A stretch of 64,000 nt of DNA from Myxococcales bacterium UBA5297 (GCA_002408385.1 DHSB01000095.1:2564-66563), one strand, 5' to 3'. Counted from the first letter of the stretch, positions 8,206 through 17,176 are shown. Notes: generated by a model not told the origin, from the sequence alone. Numbers and translations: made by a program.

Positions 8206-10077
8206 ATGGAGCTGCTGCTCACCGACCAATTTCTCGACCAGGCCCGCCGCTCGCCCGAGAGGCTGAGCCAGCCGGTGCACCAGATCGTCGCGCGCGCCTC
8301 GGAAGGCGAGCCCTGCGGAGTCGAGCCGGCCGGCGAGTCGGCCCTCGTCGGCTGGACGCGCGAGGAGGAGCAGCGGGTCGGGCTCTGGTATCTGGCCGGC
8401 CCGCAGCTCGAGAGGCTCGAGGCGGGGTCGGCGCCGCTCGCCACCACCTCGCGCGCCGAGCTGCGTGAGCTTGGCGTCGACGACGCCCGCATCCCCGAGG
8501 TCCAGCGGGCGACGAGCCTCGCGGCGCTGCGCGCGCTCGAGCTGCCGGCGCGCATAGAGCGGCGCCTCGAGTTCGTCTTCCTTCAGCAGATCTTGGGGGC
8601 GCCCGCCACCCGCGAGGCGCTGCGGCGCCGGGCGACGAGCGCGGCGCACCTCGACCGCTTCCTCCACGGCGACCTCACCGAGCTGCTGCTCAACCTCGAC
8701 GCCGGGCAGCGGCGCATCGTCGAGCTCGCGGACCACGGGACCATCGTCGTGCGAGGGGTCGCCGGGTCGGGCAAGACCGCGGTGATCCTGCACCGCATCT
8801 TTCGGCTGCTCGCCCAGCGCAGCCTGCTCGAGCGGCCGCGGGTGCTGCTGCTCACCTTCAACCGCGCGCTCGCGACCGCGGCGAAGGAGCTGCTCATCGC
8901 CCTGGGCTTGAGGCGCGGCGAGCTCGAGGTCTCGACCTTCCACAAGTGGTGCATGGACCACGCGGGGCTGCGCGCGCGCGTGCTCGAGCCGAAGGAGCGG
9001 CGCGAGCTGATCTGGGCCTCGCGCGAGAGGGTGCGCTCGCGGACGCGACCGTCGACGATCTGGCGGCTGCCGAGCGAGTTCTGGGAGGAGGAGGTCCACC
9101 GGATCAAGGGGCGCAATATCACCAGCCCCGCCGAGTACGCGAGCCTGCAGCGAATCGGCGCCGGGCGCGCGCTCGACCAGGGCGGACGAGAGCTCCTCTG
9201 GCAGGTCGTCGAGGAGTATCGGGCGCGCTGCGAGCGCGAGCGGCGCTTCGACTGGGACGACGTCGCCCGGCTCGCGGCGGGGCGGCTCGAAGCGCTGGGC
9301 GAGGCTCGCCCGAGCTACGACCACGTCTTCGTCGACGAGGCCCAGGACCTGACCGTCGTCGGCCTGCGGCTTATCGCCTCCTTGCCGCGTTCGACCGGCA
9401 GCCTCTGCGTCGCCTACGACGCCGCGCAGAGCATCTACGAGCGGGGATTTCGCTGGCGCGACTGCGGCATCGCCGTCAGCTCGCGGCGCAGCTTCGAGCT
9501 GCGGCTCAACCACCGCAACACCCGGGAGATCCTCGATGCAGCCGAGCCGCTGCTCGTCCCGCTGCGCCGGACGCAGGCCGGAGCGAGAGAAGAAGACCTG
9601 CTCGAGCCCGAGCGCACGAGCCGCACCGGCCCGAAACCCCGGTTGATCGAGTCGGGCCGAGGCGAGGAGTGCCGCGCGGTCGCCCGGGACATCCGCCGCC
9701 TCATCGAGACCGAGGCCGTGCCGCCGCAGAACATCGCGGTGCTCTGCTACCCGAACCGGATGCGCGAGCAGATGATCGCGGCGCTCGGCGCCGAGTCGAT
9801 CGCCTGTCAGAAGCACGCCTCGGACAGCGGCATCCGGCTCGCCGACCCCAGCGTCAAGGTGCTGCCGGTCAAGTCGGCGAAGGGGCTCGAGTTCCCGGTG
9901 GTCTACCTGATCGCCTCGAGCTCGGCGTTCCGACGGTTCGGCGCCGGTGCCGAGGGCTCCGACGAGGAGCTTCGCCGCGTGCTCTACATGGCGATGACCC
10001 GCGCGATGAGCGCGCTCGTCATCGTGCACGAGCGTGGCGGGCTGCTGCCGGCTTTGCGGCACCTCAGCGGCTCGTGA
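8206..10077 (+). CDS. UvrD/Rep-type SF1A helicase with a RelE-like N-terminus
   Basis: 623 residues. Motifs: Walker A GVAGSGKT (184-191), Walker B VFVDEAQD (about 374-381), motif III CVAYDAAQSIY, motif V SAKGLEFPVVYLI and motif VI VLYMAMTRAMSALVIVH. These identify a UvrD-type ATP-dependent DNA helicase. The C-terminal half is compact compared with UvrD itself (about 720 residues). The first 70 residues (LLLTDQFLDQARRSPERLSQ, then GLWYLAG) resemble the RelE/ParE toxin fold found at the N-terminus of some stand-alone UvrD-like helicases; this is inference from pattern only. The gene follows the SF1B helicase by 27 bases and converges on the AAA-PIN unit. Confidence 0.85.
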   Translation: MELLLTDQFLDQARRSPERLSQPVHQIVARASEGEPCGVEPAGESALVGWTREEEQRVGLWYLAGPQLERLEAGSAPLATTSRAELRELGVDDARIPEVQRATSLAALRALELPARIERRLEFVFLQQILGAPATREALRRRATSAAHLDRFLHGDLTELLLNLDAGQRRIVELADHGTIVVRGVAGSGKTAVILHRIFRLLAQRSLLERPRVLLLTFNRALATAAKELLIALGLRRGELEVSTFHKWCMDHAGLRARVLEPKERRELIWASRERVRSRTRPSTIWRLPSEFWEEEVHRIKGRNITSPAEYASLQRIGAGRALDQGGRELLWQVVEEYRARCERERRFDWDDVARLAAGRLEALGEARPSYDHVFVDEAQDLTVVGLRLIASLPRSTGSLCVAYDAAQSIYERGFRWRDCGIAVSSRRSFELRLNHRNTREILDAAEPLLVPLRRTQAGAREEDLLEPERTSRTGPKPRLIESGRGEECRAVARDIRRLIETEAVPPQNIAVLCYPNRMREQMIAALGAESIACQKHASDSGIRLADPSVKVLPVKSAKGLEFPVVYLIASSSAFRRFGAGAEGSDEELRRVLYMAMTRAMSALVIVHERGGLLPALRHLSGS

Positions 10078-10128
10078 GCGAGGACAGCCGCGTTGTTTGC
10101 CGATGGAGGCCGATGCGGCTCGCTCGCC

Positions 10129-10641
10129 CTAACCGAGGAAGGGCTCCGGCTCGGGATCCGGTTCCAGGCTCTTGAGCGCCGAGTCCTTGGTCCAGATATG
10201 GACCCGGTAGTCACCGAAGGAGCGGTACTTGGCCTTGAGTCCGCGCGCGAGGCGTGCGGTGGCGCAGTCGACCAGGCCGACGCCAGACGCCGCACGCGCG
10301 AGGAGCTCGGTGATGAGCTGGGGAGCCTCCTCGACATCGACCGCGGGCTTGATGACCCACGGTCCCCACTGCTGCTCCACCGAAGAGGCAACGTCGTCCG
10401 CCAGTTTCTTCGCGAACCGGTGGCGGTCTGAGCCATCCACAAGCTTCGCGATGTGATTGCCCAGCTCGAGGATGCATCCGAGAGGAACGACAAAACTGGC
10501 GTCGCTCTTGCCAGCCTCTCCGACCCGGCGACGTATCTCGGCGGAGGCGCGCTCACTCGAGTGCGTCGGAACGCCGTAGATCTCAAGGAGGTAGCTCGTG
10601 TCGATGACAAAGAAGACAGTCACGGCAGGCTCTCGAGCCAC
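10129..10641 (-). CDS. PIN-domain (VapC-like) nuclease
   Basis: 170 residues. The acidic residues of the PIN active site are all in place: D14 in FFVIDTSYLLEI, E59 in CILELGNHI, D125 in VGLVDCATARLA and D153 in HIWTKDSALK. This fits a Mg-dependent single-strand RNase. Its ATG (10641) lies inside the 3' end of the upstream AAA ATPase gene, a 22-base overlap. It is therefore translationally coupled and presumably partners that ATPase. No antitoxin of VapB type is adjacent, which argues for a defence or regulated-nuclease pair over a classical toxin-antitoxin pair. Confidence 0.75.
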   Translation of the reverse strand: MAREPAVTVFFVIDTSYLLEIYGVPTHSSERASAEIRRRVGEAGKSDASFVVPLGCILELGNHIAKLVDGSDRHRFAKKLADDVASSVEQQWGPWVIKPAVDVEEAPQLITELLARAASGVGLVDCATARLARGLKAKYRSFGDYRVHIWTKDSALKSLEPDPEPEPFLG

Positions 10642-11934
10642 TCGGCAAACTTTCGGCGCCGTTCCTCTTCCATCTTCGGGGAGAGGTATTGCTCGAGCAC
10701 CCGGCGAGTCACCAAATCCCCCAGTCGCCCGCGCTCGAGCAATTCGTCGGCTCGTGGCATCTCAGTCAGGCCTACGAGACGCGTGGCATTGACAGCCTGA
10801 TCCCAGAAGCAGACTTGAACTCCGTTGAGCTGTTTAGGGCTGAGTGAATCCAGGGTAGCCGGGTTGTGAGTGGTAGCCAGAACGTTGAGCTCGCGCCGCG
10901 CGCAGACTTCCTCAATGGCAGTAGTGAGAATTCGCACGCGGCTCGGGTGCAGACCGTTGTCGAGCTCCTCGATGACCACCCGCGAAGCCGGACCCGCGGT
11001 CTCCATTGCCGTGAGTACCGCGAGGATTCGCAACGTGCCATCGGAGAGCACTCGCGCATCCACCAGCGCCCCGTCGGAGGAACGCACGAGCCCGAAGATC
11101 ACGTCGTTGAGATCAGTGGTCACAAAGCGGAAGCCTGAATACGGCTCTTCGGGAATCTGCTGAATCGACGCGAGAATGCGCCCCAGCGCTTCCTGCTCCT
11201 TCGCCGTGCCCTGTTGGAGCGCATAGAGCACGGCCGAAAGATTGGCCCCGTCGCGCGAGAGCGTGCGGTTCCCGATGCGCTCGTACGAGCGCATCAGCTT
11301 GGGACTGGGGTCGAACACAAAAGAGCGAGGCAAATGGGCCTGGATCTCCTGCACCGCTGCCGTGCAGGCGTCCCGCTTCCGATTCTTGACGGCGAAAACC
11401 GGGTACTGCGAGAGCACCGAGCGATTACCAGTGACGGTAACCTTGGGCTTGTGCGGGCCTCGCTCGAAGTTGTCGTACTGGACGTCGAGGAGATCGGCCG
11501 ACTGGTCGGATTCCGAAGCCGAGAAGATAAAGCGGTTCTCGTCGGTGAGGCTGAGTGTCTCCGCAACGATTCGTGGGGAGGGAACGGAGCGAACGACGAT
11601 TTCGTAGGCGAAAGGCCGAGGGATACCTTCGAAATCGATGCCTGCCCGGAATCCGAGCGAGAACCGATCGCTTCCTTGGCGAGCGCACGCCTGGAGACCG
11701 CCGCGAATCTCCACCGCGGCCCAGGTCGCTTATCTCATGGAGCGAGCTGCCTCCAGCGAGCACGGCGAGCAATTCAAGTCCCTCGATGAGGTTGCTCTTG
11801 CCCGAGCCGTTGCGTCCGATGAGCACGGTCAAGGGACGGAAGAGACTAATGGAGGCAGACTCGAAGCTCTTGAAGTCCTTCAGGTGATGCACGGCAGGCT
11901 CGTTCTTGTCTGCGTCGGGAAAGGATGGCCGCAT
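10620..11934 (-). pseudogene. AAA (AAA_21/OLD-like) ATPase with one frameshift
   Basis: Two overlapping frames make up one SMC/ABC-type ATPase. The first (from ATG 11934) holds the N-terminal strand LKDFKSFESASISLF and Walker A IGRNGSGKSN (residues 39-48), and runs coherently to LHEISDLGRGG. The second resumes at about 11714 with EIRGGLQACARQGSDRFSLG. It carries a long insertion domain, an ARVLSDGT signature-like segment, Walker B VVIEELDNGLHPSR and the H-loop ATTHNP. The shift is one base, within the GC run GGCCGCGGTGG near 11715-11722. Either the gene is inactivated or this is a sequence error. Apart from the shift the protein is complete (about 435 residues) and overlaps the PIN gene. Such ATPase-nuclease pairs are common in phage defence. 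Confidence 0.75.
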
Positions 11935-12095
11935 GCGAGCACGATGGCCATCTGCGCCCGGTCAGACGAATCTTGCCTGTCCTTAGCCTGGCCCCAACAG
12001 CCGGCCGCCCATCAGGCGTGCATCCCGAGCCTCGAGTCGGCGGGCCGCCGCGAGGCTTGCCGGCGATCCACGCCCCCTTCGTCCACCGCCTGGCT

Positions 12096-12575
12096 TCACT
12101 CCCTCCCGTCCATCGCCTCGCGGACCTTCCCCATCAGCTCCCGCGACCGCAGCTCCGGGATGCCAAAGGCCTGGCGCAGCCCGCCGATGAGGTTGACCTC
12201 CTCGGGGTCGAGGTGCTTGTCGGCGAAGACGATGGCCGCGCACATCTCGAAGACCCTCTCGCGCATCGTCAGCGAGCCGAGCCGCTCGGCGATGGAGACG
12301 ACGAAGGCGTGGGCCTCGTCCGGATCGGAGAGCGTCTCGACGCGTTCGCGGGCCTTGGTCAGGACCCGTTCCCGCTCGCGCTCGTCGTTCGCCCAGCGCC
12401 ACGGCAACTTCTGGAGCTGACGCTCGAACTCCTTGATCTCCTCTTCGGCCATGTGCCCGTCGACGAAGACGACCCCCACCAGCGCGTCGACGACCGCGTG
12501 GCTCTGCTCGTCGCCGAGCTGCTTGAATTCAGGATCGGTGCGAAGTGCGCTCCAGAAGGTGTCGAGCAGTCCCAT
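12096..12575 (-). CDS. TerB-like family protein
   Basis: 159 residues from ATG 12575, with AGGA 7-8 bases upstream. The all-helical sequence, with acidic pairs in VGVVFVDGHMAEEEIKEFE and in CAAIVFADKHLDPEEVNLIG, matches the TerB/tellurite-resistance fold: two repeats of a helix plus a D-x-H/K-x-x-x-E-E motif that binds metal in the family. It is cytoplasmic, with no signal or membrane segment. No ter operon neighbours are present, so the tellurium link should not be assumed. Related proteins act in envelope or stress functions. Confidence 0.6.
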   Translation of the reverse strand: MGLLDTFWSALRTDPEFKQLGDEQSHAVVDALVGVVFVDGHMAEEEIKEFERQLQKLPWRWANDERERERVLTKARERVETLSDPDEAHAFVVSIAERLGSLTMRERVFEMCAAIVFADKHLDPEEVNLIGGLRQAFGIPELRSRELMGKVREAMDGRE

Positions 12576-12689
12576 GGCATGTCCTTTCCCATCGAGGTCG
12601 GGGGACGATAGCCGTTCGGGCGACGGCGGGCGACTTCGAGCGATGAAGGATGCGGTCGACAGCCGACCGGAGGCCGGCCGGCAAACGCA

Positions 12690-13240
12690 GCGCCCAAAGC
12701 TGGGCACCTGACGCCCGGCGGCCAGCCGGAGTCGACCGAGATGTTGGGATTGGGCTGCTCGCCTTCCTCGGAACGCTCGGCCTTCGCCGTCGCCTCGCGC
12801 ATCATCGCGTAGGCGGTCTCGAGCTCGCACACCGTCATCTCGGTCACCGGTGTGGTGCCGTCCTCGGCCAGCGGCAGTTGCAGCGCCATCGCCTGCTCCG
12901 GGGTCTCGTCGACCATCGTGAGCGCGGTGACCTTCTTGAGCAGCGAAACGCGCTCGATGCCCAGAAGCTCGCTGCACCAGTAGGGGAAGCTGGCCGCGTC
13001 CATGGCGCGGTAGTCGGCAATCGGGCTCGGGGAGAGGCCGCGGCTCAGGTAGTCGGTCCAGTCCTTGAGGAGCGCCTCGGGCACGGTGAGCCGCTGCCAG
13101 TCGAAGCTGGCGCGGAAGCGCGGCAGCCGCACGCCGAGCATCCACAGGGCGAGGGCCGCGCTCTGGCGGTCTGCTTGATGCGCTGGTGCTCGTCGTTCGG
13201 GGTGGCGCTGAAGTCGGTCTGCGGATCGGGGTTCGGGACA
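12690..13240 (-). pseudogene. decayed gene of unknown family
   Basis: On the minus strand one frame reads NPDPQTDFSATPNDEHQRIK at about 13235-13160. After a one-base shift near 13160 it continues ALALWMLGVRLPRFRASFDW, then LLKDWTDYLSRGLSPSPIAD, YRAMDAASFPYWCSELLGIE, TVCELETAYAMMREATAKAE and NPNISVDSGWPPG near 12700. Composition and continuity are those of real protein, but the frame has no convincing start. Beyond 12690 it degenerates into sequence overlapping the TerB-like gene in another frame. I do not recognise the family. Confidence 0.4.
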
Positions 13241-13389
13241 TCGCGCCTGCGCCTTGGCGTGGGGTTGAGCGGACGCGCAGCGGGGGAAGGGGTTTTCCTG
13301 CGCGTGCGCGATGTCAGCCTTCCGGCAGCAACGGGCGGGGTGATCATGGGGAAAAACGTGCGAGCGGGAGCTTGCGAGGCCAAAGTCGG

Positions 13390-13450
13390 GCCCTTCGACT
13401 CCGCTCCCGCCGCTTGCGCGTCGGGAGCTGGCTACACTCGGGGTGAGCGG
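13390..13450. repeat. dispersed repeat family A, copy 1
   Basis: CCCTTCGACTCCGCTCCCGC ... GTCGGGAGCTGGCTACACTCGGGGTGAGCGG. The TTCGACTCCGCTC half and the GGTGAGCGG half recur in the intergenic regions near 17180, 20390, 41110, 51990 and 60380. Copy 1 also shares the flank GAGCTTGCGAGGCC with the copy near 60370. Confidence 0.75.
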
Positions 13451-13566
13451 AATCGGATGGAGTCGACGGAGACTTGGTTGACGGATCTCCAGCCCGCCCT
13501 CTTTCGCCGGCGAAAGACGCAGCTCCTCGACCCCCCCCCGACCTCGAAGGGACGGCCGAATGACAA

Positions 13567-13599
13567 GACCGCCCGCCTCCTCATCGGAAGCGGGCGGTC
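13567..13599 (-). terminator. intrinsic terminator of the metalloprotease gene
   Basis: A perfect 10-base inverted repeat GACCGCCCGC / GCGGGCGGTC with a 13-base loop lies 25 bases past the metalloprotease stop. It is followed on the minus strand by a weak T-rich run (TCTTGTC). Confidence 0.6.
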
Positions 13600-13623
13600 G
13601 GGTCGAGGACTTGGGCGCCGTCG

Positions 13624-15132
13624 CTAGGGAGCCAAGTAGCGGACGGCGAGGCTGTAGGTCGAAGCTCGGTAGCCGTGGACCATCAGGTACGCGTTGCCCT
13701 GACCCGCGGGGACCCGCACCGAGCAGGTCTCGGCCGCGCCGTCGAGGTAGGGGCGGCAGTCGAAGGCGCTGCGCGTGGGCTGCGCGCCGAAGCGCACGTA
13801 GAGGTCGGGGTCGCCCGAGCCGCTCATCGTCACCGTGAAGGTCGAGCCGGGGACGACCGGCAGCGGCCCGTGGCGGGCGCTCTGGTTGCGGTTGAGCGTG
13901 CCGCCGAAGGTGGCGCTCAGCGGGGTGGGGGCGTCGTCGACCGGGGCGGTGCGCGTGTAGACGACCTGCAGCTCGAAGGAGGCCGCGGAGTAGCCGCGCA
14001 CCATCACGTAAGCGGTGGTCTTGCCGACGGGCACCGACAGCGAGCAGGTCTCGTTGGCGCCGGCCAGGTAGGGGCGGCAATCGTAGGTCGAGGTGCTCGG
14101 CTCGCTGCCGAAGCGCACGTAGAGATCGGGGTCGCCCGAGCCGGTCATCGCCACGTCGAACAGCGTCCCGGGCTCGACCTCGAAGGGGCCGAAGCTCTTC
14201 GACTCGCGCTTGGCGACGCTGCCGCTGAGCTGCTCGACGACCCGCTCGCTCTCGCCGGTGTCGCCGGTCTCCCCGCCGCCCGAGGGCGGCTCGGCCGGAG
14301 CGTCAGGGCTCGGGGCGCCGTAGAGCGAGGCCGCGCCGGAGGCGTCGCGCTCGGTCAGGGTCAGGCTCCAGTCGCCGGTGCCGTTGCACTGCGGGTAGTG
14401 CATCACCGACTCGGAGTCGTAGGTGGTCAGCGGGCGCCAGTCCCGGTCCTCGAAGCAGGTGCCGGACTCGGGGCGGGTGTGCTCGTGGCGAAAGCCGAGG
14501 GTGTGTCCGAGCTCGTGGCGCAGGATGCCGGTCAGGCTCGGGTTGCTCGAGCCGAAAGCGGTCGAGTCGATGAGCACGTTGCGGGTCGAGCGGGTCTGGT
14601 CGGGGAAGAAGGCGCGGGCGAGGTACTGGCCGCTGACGTTGACCGGGTTGACGTCGAAGACGACGTTGGAGTTGCTCGAGGTGCAGCCGCTGTCCTGGTC
14701 GGCTCTGTGGACGAACTTGACGTCGGCGACCGCCTCCCAGGCGCCGGTCGCGGCGGCCATCGCCTGGACGACCTGGTCGTAGCGGTTCCCGAAGCCGTAG
14801 CTCACGCAGTAGGTCAGGTTCTTCTTCTGTGAGTCGTTCCACTTGGCATCCAGGCCGCCGTTCTGGTGGATGATGAGCTGGCCCTGCTTGACGTGCAGCT
14901 CGTAGAACTCGCGCAGCTTCTTCTCGTTGGCTATCGGGGTGTCGCCGTCGACGATGTAAACCCCGGTCTCGGGCTCTTGGTAGATGTGCGTCAAGAACTC
15001 GTCCCAGGTCATTCCCTGCCGGACCGTGTCGAGCTCCTCGACCTCGTCCTGCACGACCAGCGCTTCGCCACCGCAGGCGACCAGAGCCAGGGAGAACATC
15101 GCGACCAGGATGGACCGGCTGAGCTTGTTCAT
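13624..15132 (-). CDS. secreted lipoprotein metalloprotease (matrixin-like) with two PPC domains
   Basis: 502 residues. The N-terminus is a lipoprotein signal peptide with LVAC and lipid-anchored C20. A pro-region (about 21-100) precedes a zinc protease domain. The zinc site is HELGHTLGFRH (H206, E207, H210, H216), followed by the Met-turn SVMHYP (about 241-246), as in matrixins/astacin-like metzincins. A proline/glycine linker (about 275-300) leads to two tandem pre-peptidase C-terminal domains (about 305-385 and 405-500). Each has the diagnostic GSGDPDLYVRFG and DCRPY...ETCS motifs. The protein should be exported and degrade extracellular protein, fitting a predatory or saprophytic lifestyle. 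PPC domains are typically removed on maturation. Confidence 0.9.
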   Translation of the reverse strand: MNKLSRSILVAMFSLALVACGGEALVVQDEVEELDTVRQGMTWDEFLTHIYQEPETGVYIVDGDTPIANEKKLREFYELHVKQGQLIIHQNGGLDAKWNDSQKKNLTYCVSYGFGNRYDQVVQAMAAATGAWEAVADVKFVHRADQDSGCTSSNSNVVFDVNPVNVSGQYLARAFFPDQTRSTRNVLIDSTAFGSSNPSLTGILRHELGHTLGFRHEHTRPESGTCFEDRDWRPLTTYDSESVMHYPQCNGTGDWSLTLTERDASGAASLYGAPSPDAPAEPPSGGGETGDTGESERVVEQLSGSVAKRESKSFGPFEVEPGTLFDVAMTGSGDPDLYVRFGSEPSTSTYDCRPYLAGANETCSLSVPVGKTTAYVMVRGYSAASFELQVVYTRTAPVDDAPTPLSATFGGTLNRNQSARHGPLPVVPGSTFTVTMSGSGDPDLYVRFGAQPTRSAFDCRPYLDGAAETCSVRVPAGQGNAYLMVHGYRASTYSLAVRYLAP

Positions 15133-15271
15133 GGCCTCTCCGACGACCGAGGGTTGACCAACGCGCGGACAGCCCGTGTCAAACCGCGTGCCAATCGGTC
15201 AAGTGGTTGATCTCGTAGATGTTTATCGGAAGATGCGGACGGAGGCCGCTGAGACGGCCCTCTGGAGCGGG

Positions 15272-15290
15272 GTGTTAAGTCCATTAACAC
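15272..15290. promoter_or_regulatory. perfect inverted repeat in the 15133-15587 gap
   Basis: GTGTTAA-GTCCA-TTAACAC, a 7-base perfect dyad with AT-rich arms unlike the surrounding GC. It lies 140 bases upstream of the metalloprotease start and 300 upstream of the lipid kinase. It could be a regulator site or a small hairpin. I see no gene in the rest of this 455-base gap. Confidence 0.35.
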
Positions 15291-15587
15291 GGCCGGCCGC
15301 GCGAAAGCCTGAAACCCCGGTGATCGCGAGTGGTTGGGAGGTTGCTCTGTTGGGTGTCCCAGGATCGGACAAAGCTGACCGAGCTCGCTACAGATTGGTC
15401 GACGCTCGTCCGAAGCGCGGTCGCACCTGTCGCATCTTTGGTCGCTCGGTCAGCTTGGCGGTGCGCTTGGGTCTGCCGCGTATCGGTCGACTACAGCCCC
15501 GAGCCGGCCGGCTCGCGGACCCTCCGCGGGCATCGACACCCTGCCTGCGCGAGGCCAACTTACCGGCTGCCGAAAGGTCCGTCCGAC

Positions 15588-16538
15588 TTGCCGACACCGC
15601 AGCCCCGCCGCCGACCGCCGCGCCCGACGCCGCCCGGCCCGCGCGTTCTCATCGTCAACACGCGCGCACGCCACGGGGGGCGTCAGCTCGAAATCGTCCG
15701 CCGCGAGCTCGAGAGCCGCGGCGTGCGGCTCGCGGCGGTCTTTCCCGTCGATGCGCCCGAGCGGCTCGCGCGGGTCGTCGCCGAAGCGGTTCGCTCGGGA
15801 GCGCGCACCCTCATCGTCGGCGGCGGCGACGGCACCTTCTCCACGGTCGCCAACGCGCTCGCGGGCAGCGACACGATTCTCGGCGCGCTGCCGCTGGGGA
15901 CCGGGAACGACTTCGCGCGCAGCCTCGGCGTTCCCTTCCGGCTCGGCGAGGCCTGCGCCGTGGTCGCGCGGGGCAGGCTCGCCAAGGTCGATCTCGGTCG
16001 AGCCGGCGAGCGCTTCTTCATCAACGCCGCGAGTATCGGGGTCACCTCGGAGATGACCGTCTCGCTGCGCCAAAGACCGGGGCTGAAGAAGGGGCTCGGC
16101 CGGCTCGCGTATCCGACGGTGGCCTTGGGCAAGGCGCTCGCCAAGCGGGCTTTCACCGTCGGGCTGGAGACCGACGGCGCGCGCCTGACGCTCCAAGCGC
16201 TCGAGGTCGTCGTCGGCAACGGGCGCTATCACGGTGCCGGCCTGATCATCGCGCCCGAGGCGAACCTTCGGGATCACGTCCTCGACCTCTACGCGATCCT
16301 CTCGGGTCACGAGCCGGGACAGCTCTGGCGCGACCTGCTGGTGCTCGCGCGGGTCGCGAAGGGGCTGCGCGCCGGCCGCCACGTCGCCGATCCGTTGGTG
16401 CTCCACATGAGAACGCGGCAGGTGCGGCTGGAGGCGAGCCCCGGTCAGGCGCTCGACCTCGACGGCGAGCTTCGCGGCCGCACCCCCGTGCTTCTCGAGT
16501 GCGTACCCGACGCGCTGCGGGTGATCTTGCCGGCGTGA
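15588..16538 (+). CDS. diacylglycerol/lipid kinase of the YegS family
   Basis: 316 residues if translation starts at TTG 15588 (AAGG about 9 bases upstream). The frame stays open further upstream, but that part is arginine-rich and not conserved-looking. The DAGK catalytic fold begins RVLIVNTRARHGG and has the nucleotide-binding VGGGDGTFSTVANAL and PLGTGNDFARSLG motifs. The C-terminal half has the beta-sandwich with EVVVGNGRYHGAG and QALDLDGELRG typical of YegS/BmrU/YtlR proteins. It phosphorylates a lipid such as diacylglycerol in the cytoplasm or at the inner membrane; the exact substrate cannot be told from sequence. Usual family length is about 300. Confidence 0.85.
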   Translation: MPTPQPRRRPPRPTPPGPRVLIVNTRARHGGRQLEIVRRELESRGVRLAAVFPVDAPERLARVVAEAVRSGARTLIVGGGDGTFSTVANALAGSDTILGALPLGTGNDFARSLGVPFRLGEACAVVARGRLAKVDLGRAGERFFINAASIGVTSEMTVSLRQRPGLKKGLGRLAYPTVALGKALAKRAFTVGLETDGARLTLQALEVVVGNGRYHGAGLIIAPEANLRDHVLDLYAILSGHEPGQLWRDLLVLARVAKGLRAGRHVADPLVLHMRTRQVRLEASPGQALDLDGELRGRTPVLLECVPDALRVILPA

Positions 16539-16789
16539 CTCGGCCGGCGGCCGGGCCGCGCGTTGATGGTTTGGACGCGGGCGCCGCACGAGGCGGCAGG
16601 GCGCTTCGGCGTCGACGAGCGGCTGTCGATCGAGAACGCGACGTCCGCCGCGGCCCGCGCGAGCCTTACGCACGGCCTGGCGTCGAATCGCCTTCGCCTA
16701 TCGAAGCCGCGCGCCCTGTGCGCCCGTGCGTCGGGCGGACGGCGAGCGCGACCCCGGCGCTATTCCTCGAGAAGCGGGCTCATGCCGCT

Positions 16790-17015
16790 TCACGGCCCAC
16801 CGACGGCCCCCAGGAGCGAGGAGCGCCGCCGGGCTTGCTCTAATAGCCGCGAGCAGTCCGACGAGCCGTACGGGCCCTTGTAGGCCCTGCAGCGGGCGAT
16901 CACCTCCGCGAAAGGCGCGGGATCCGGCCCCGACGCGCGCTCCGCGAGCCGGGCCTCGGTCCGCTCGCCCGAAGCGGGTCTGTCGGCGTCCCGATACGCG
17001 GGCGCACCTCACCCC
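16790..17015 (-). pseudogene. short gene remnant of unknown family
   Basis: In the otherwise empty 16539-17284 gap the minus strand encodes a coherent tail: PAPFAEVIARCRAYKGPYGS, SDCSRLLEQARRRSSLLGAV, then a stop at 16790. An in-frame TGA about 70 residues upstream, with no start codon after it, marks this as the end of a decayed gene. I do not recognise the family. Confidence 0.3.
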
Positions 17016-17084
17016 AGCGCGTCGGCCTCGGAGGGGGACCGGTGGAGCATGCCTTCGCGTAGCGCACCGGAAGGCTCAAGAGGT

Positions 17085-17175
17085 GTCGGGAAAGCCTCTG
17101 CGGCGTGTCGTCGCGAGGCGCGAGGCGGGTAGCGCCGCCGTCGCGGCGGCCTGCGTGCGCGCATGAAGAAGAGGG
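17085..17175. repeat. dispersed repeat family C, copy 1
   Basis: GGTGTCGGGAAAGCCTC, GGCGTGTCGTCGCGAGG, then CGCCGCCGTCGCGGCGGCCT and GAAGAAGAGG. The same order of blocks occurs at about 31455-31540, and in inverse orientation at about 24020-24090. The core CGCCGTCNCGGCGG is a perfect dyad. Confidence 0.55.
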
Positions 17176-17176
17176 G

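Noticed and set aside
5917-10062. Long minus-strand open frames opposite both helicases
   Set aside because: Antisense shadows; helicase motifs in the plus frames are complete and the minus products are low-complexity.
10129-10641. Classical VapBC toxin-antitoxin locus
   Set aside because: No small DNA-binding antitoxin gene precedes the PIN gene; its overlap partner is a large ATPase.
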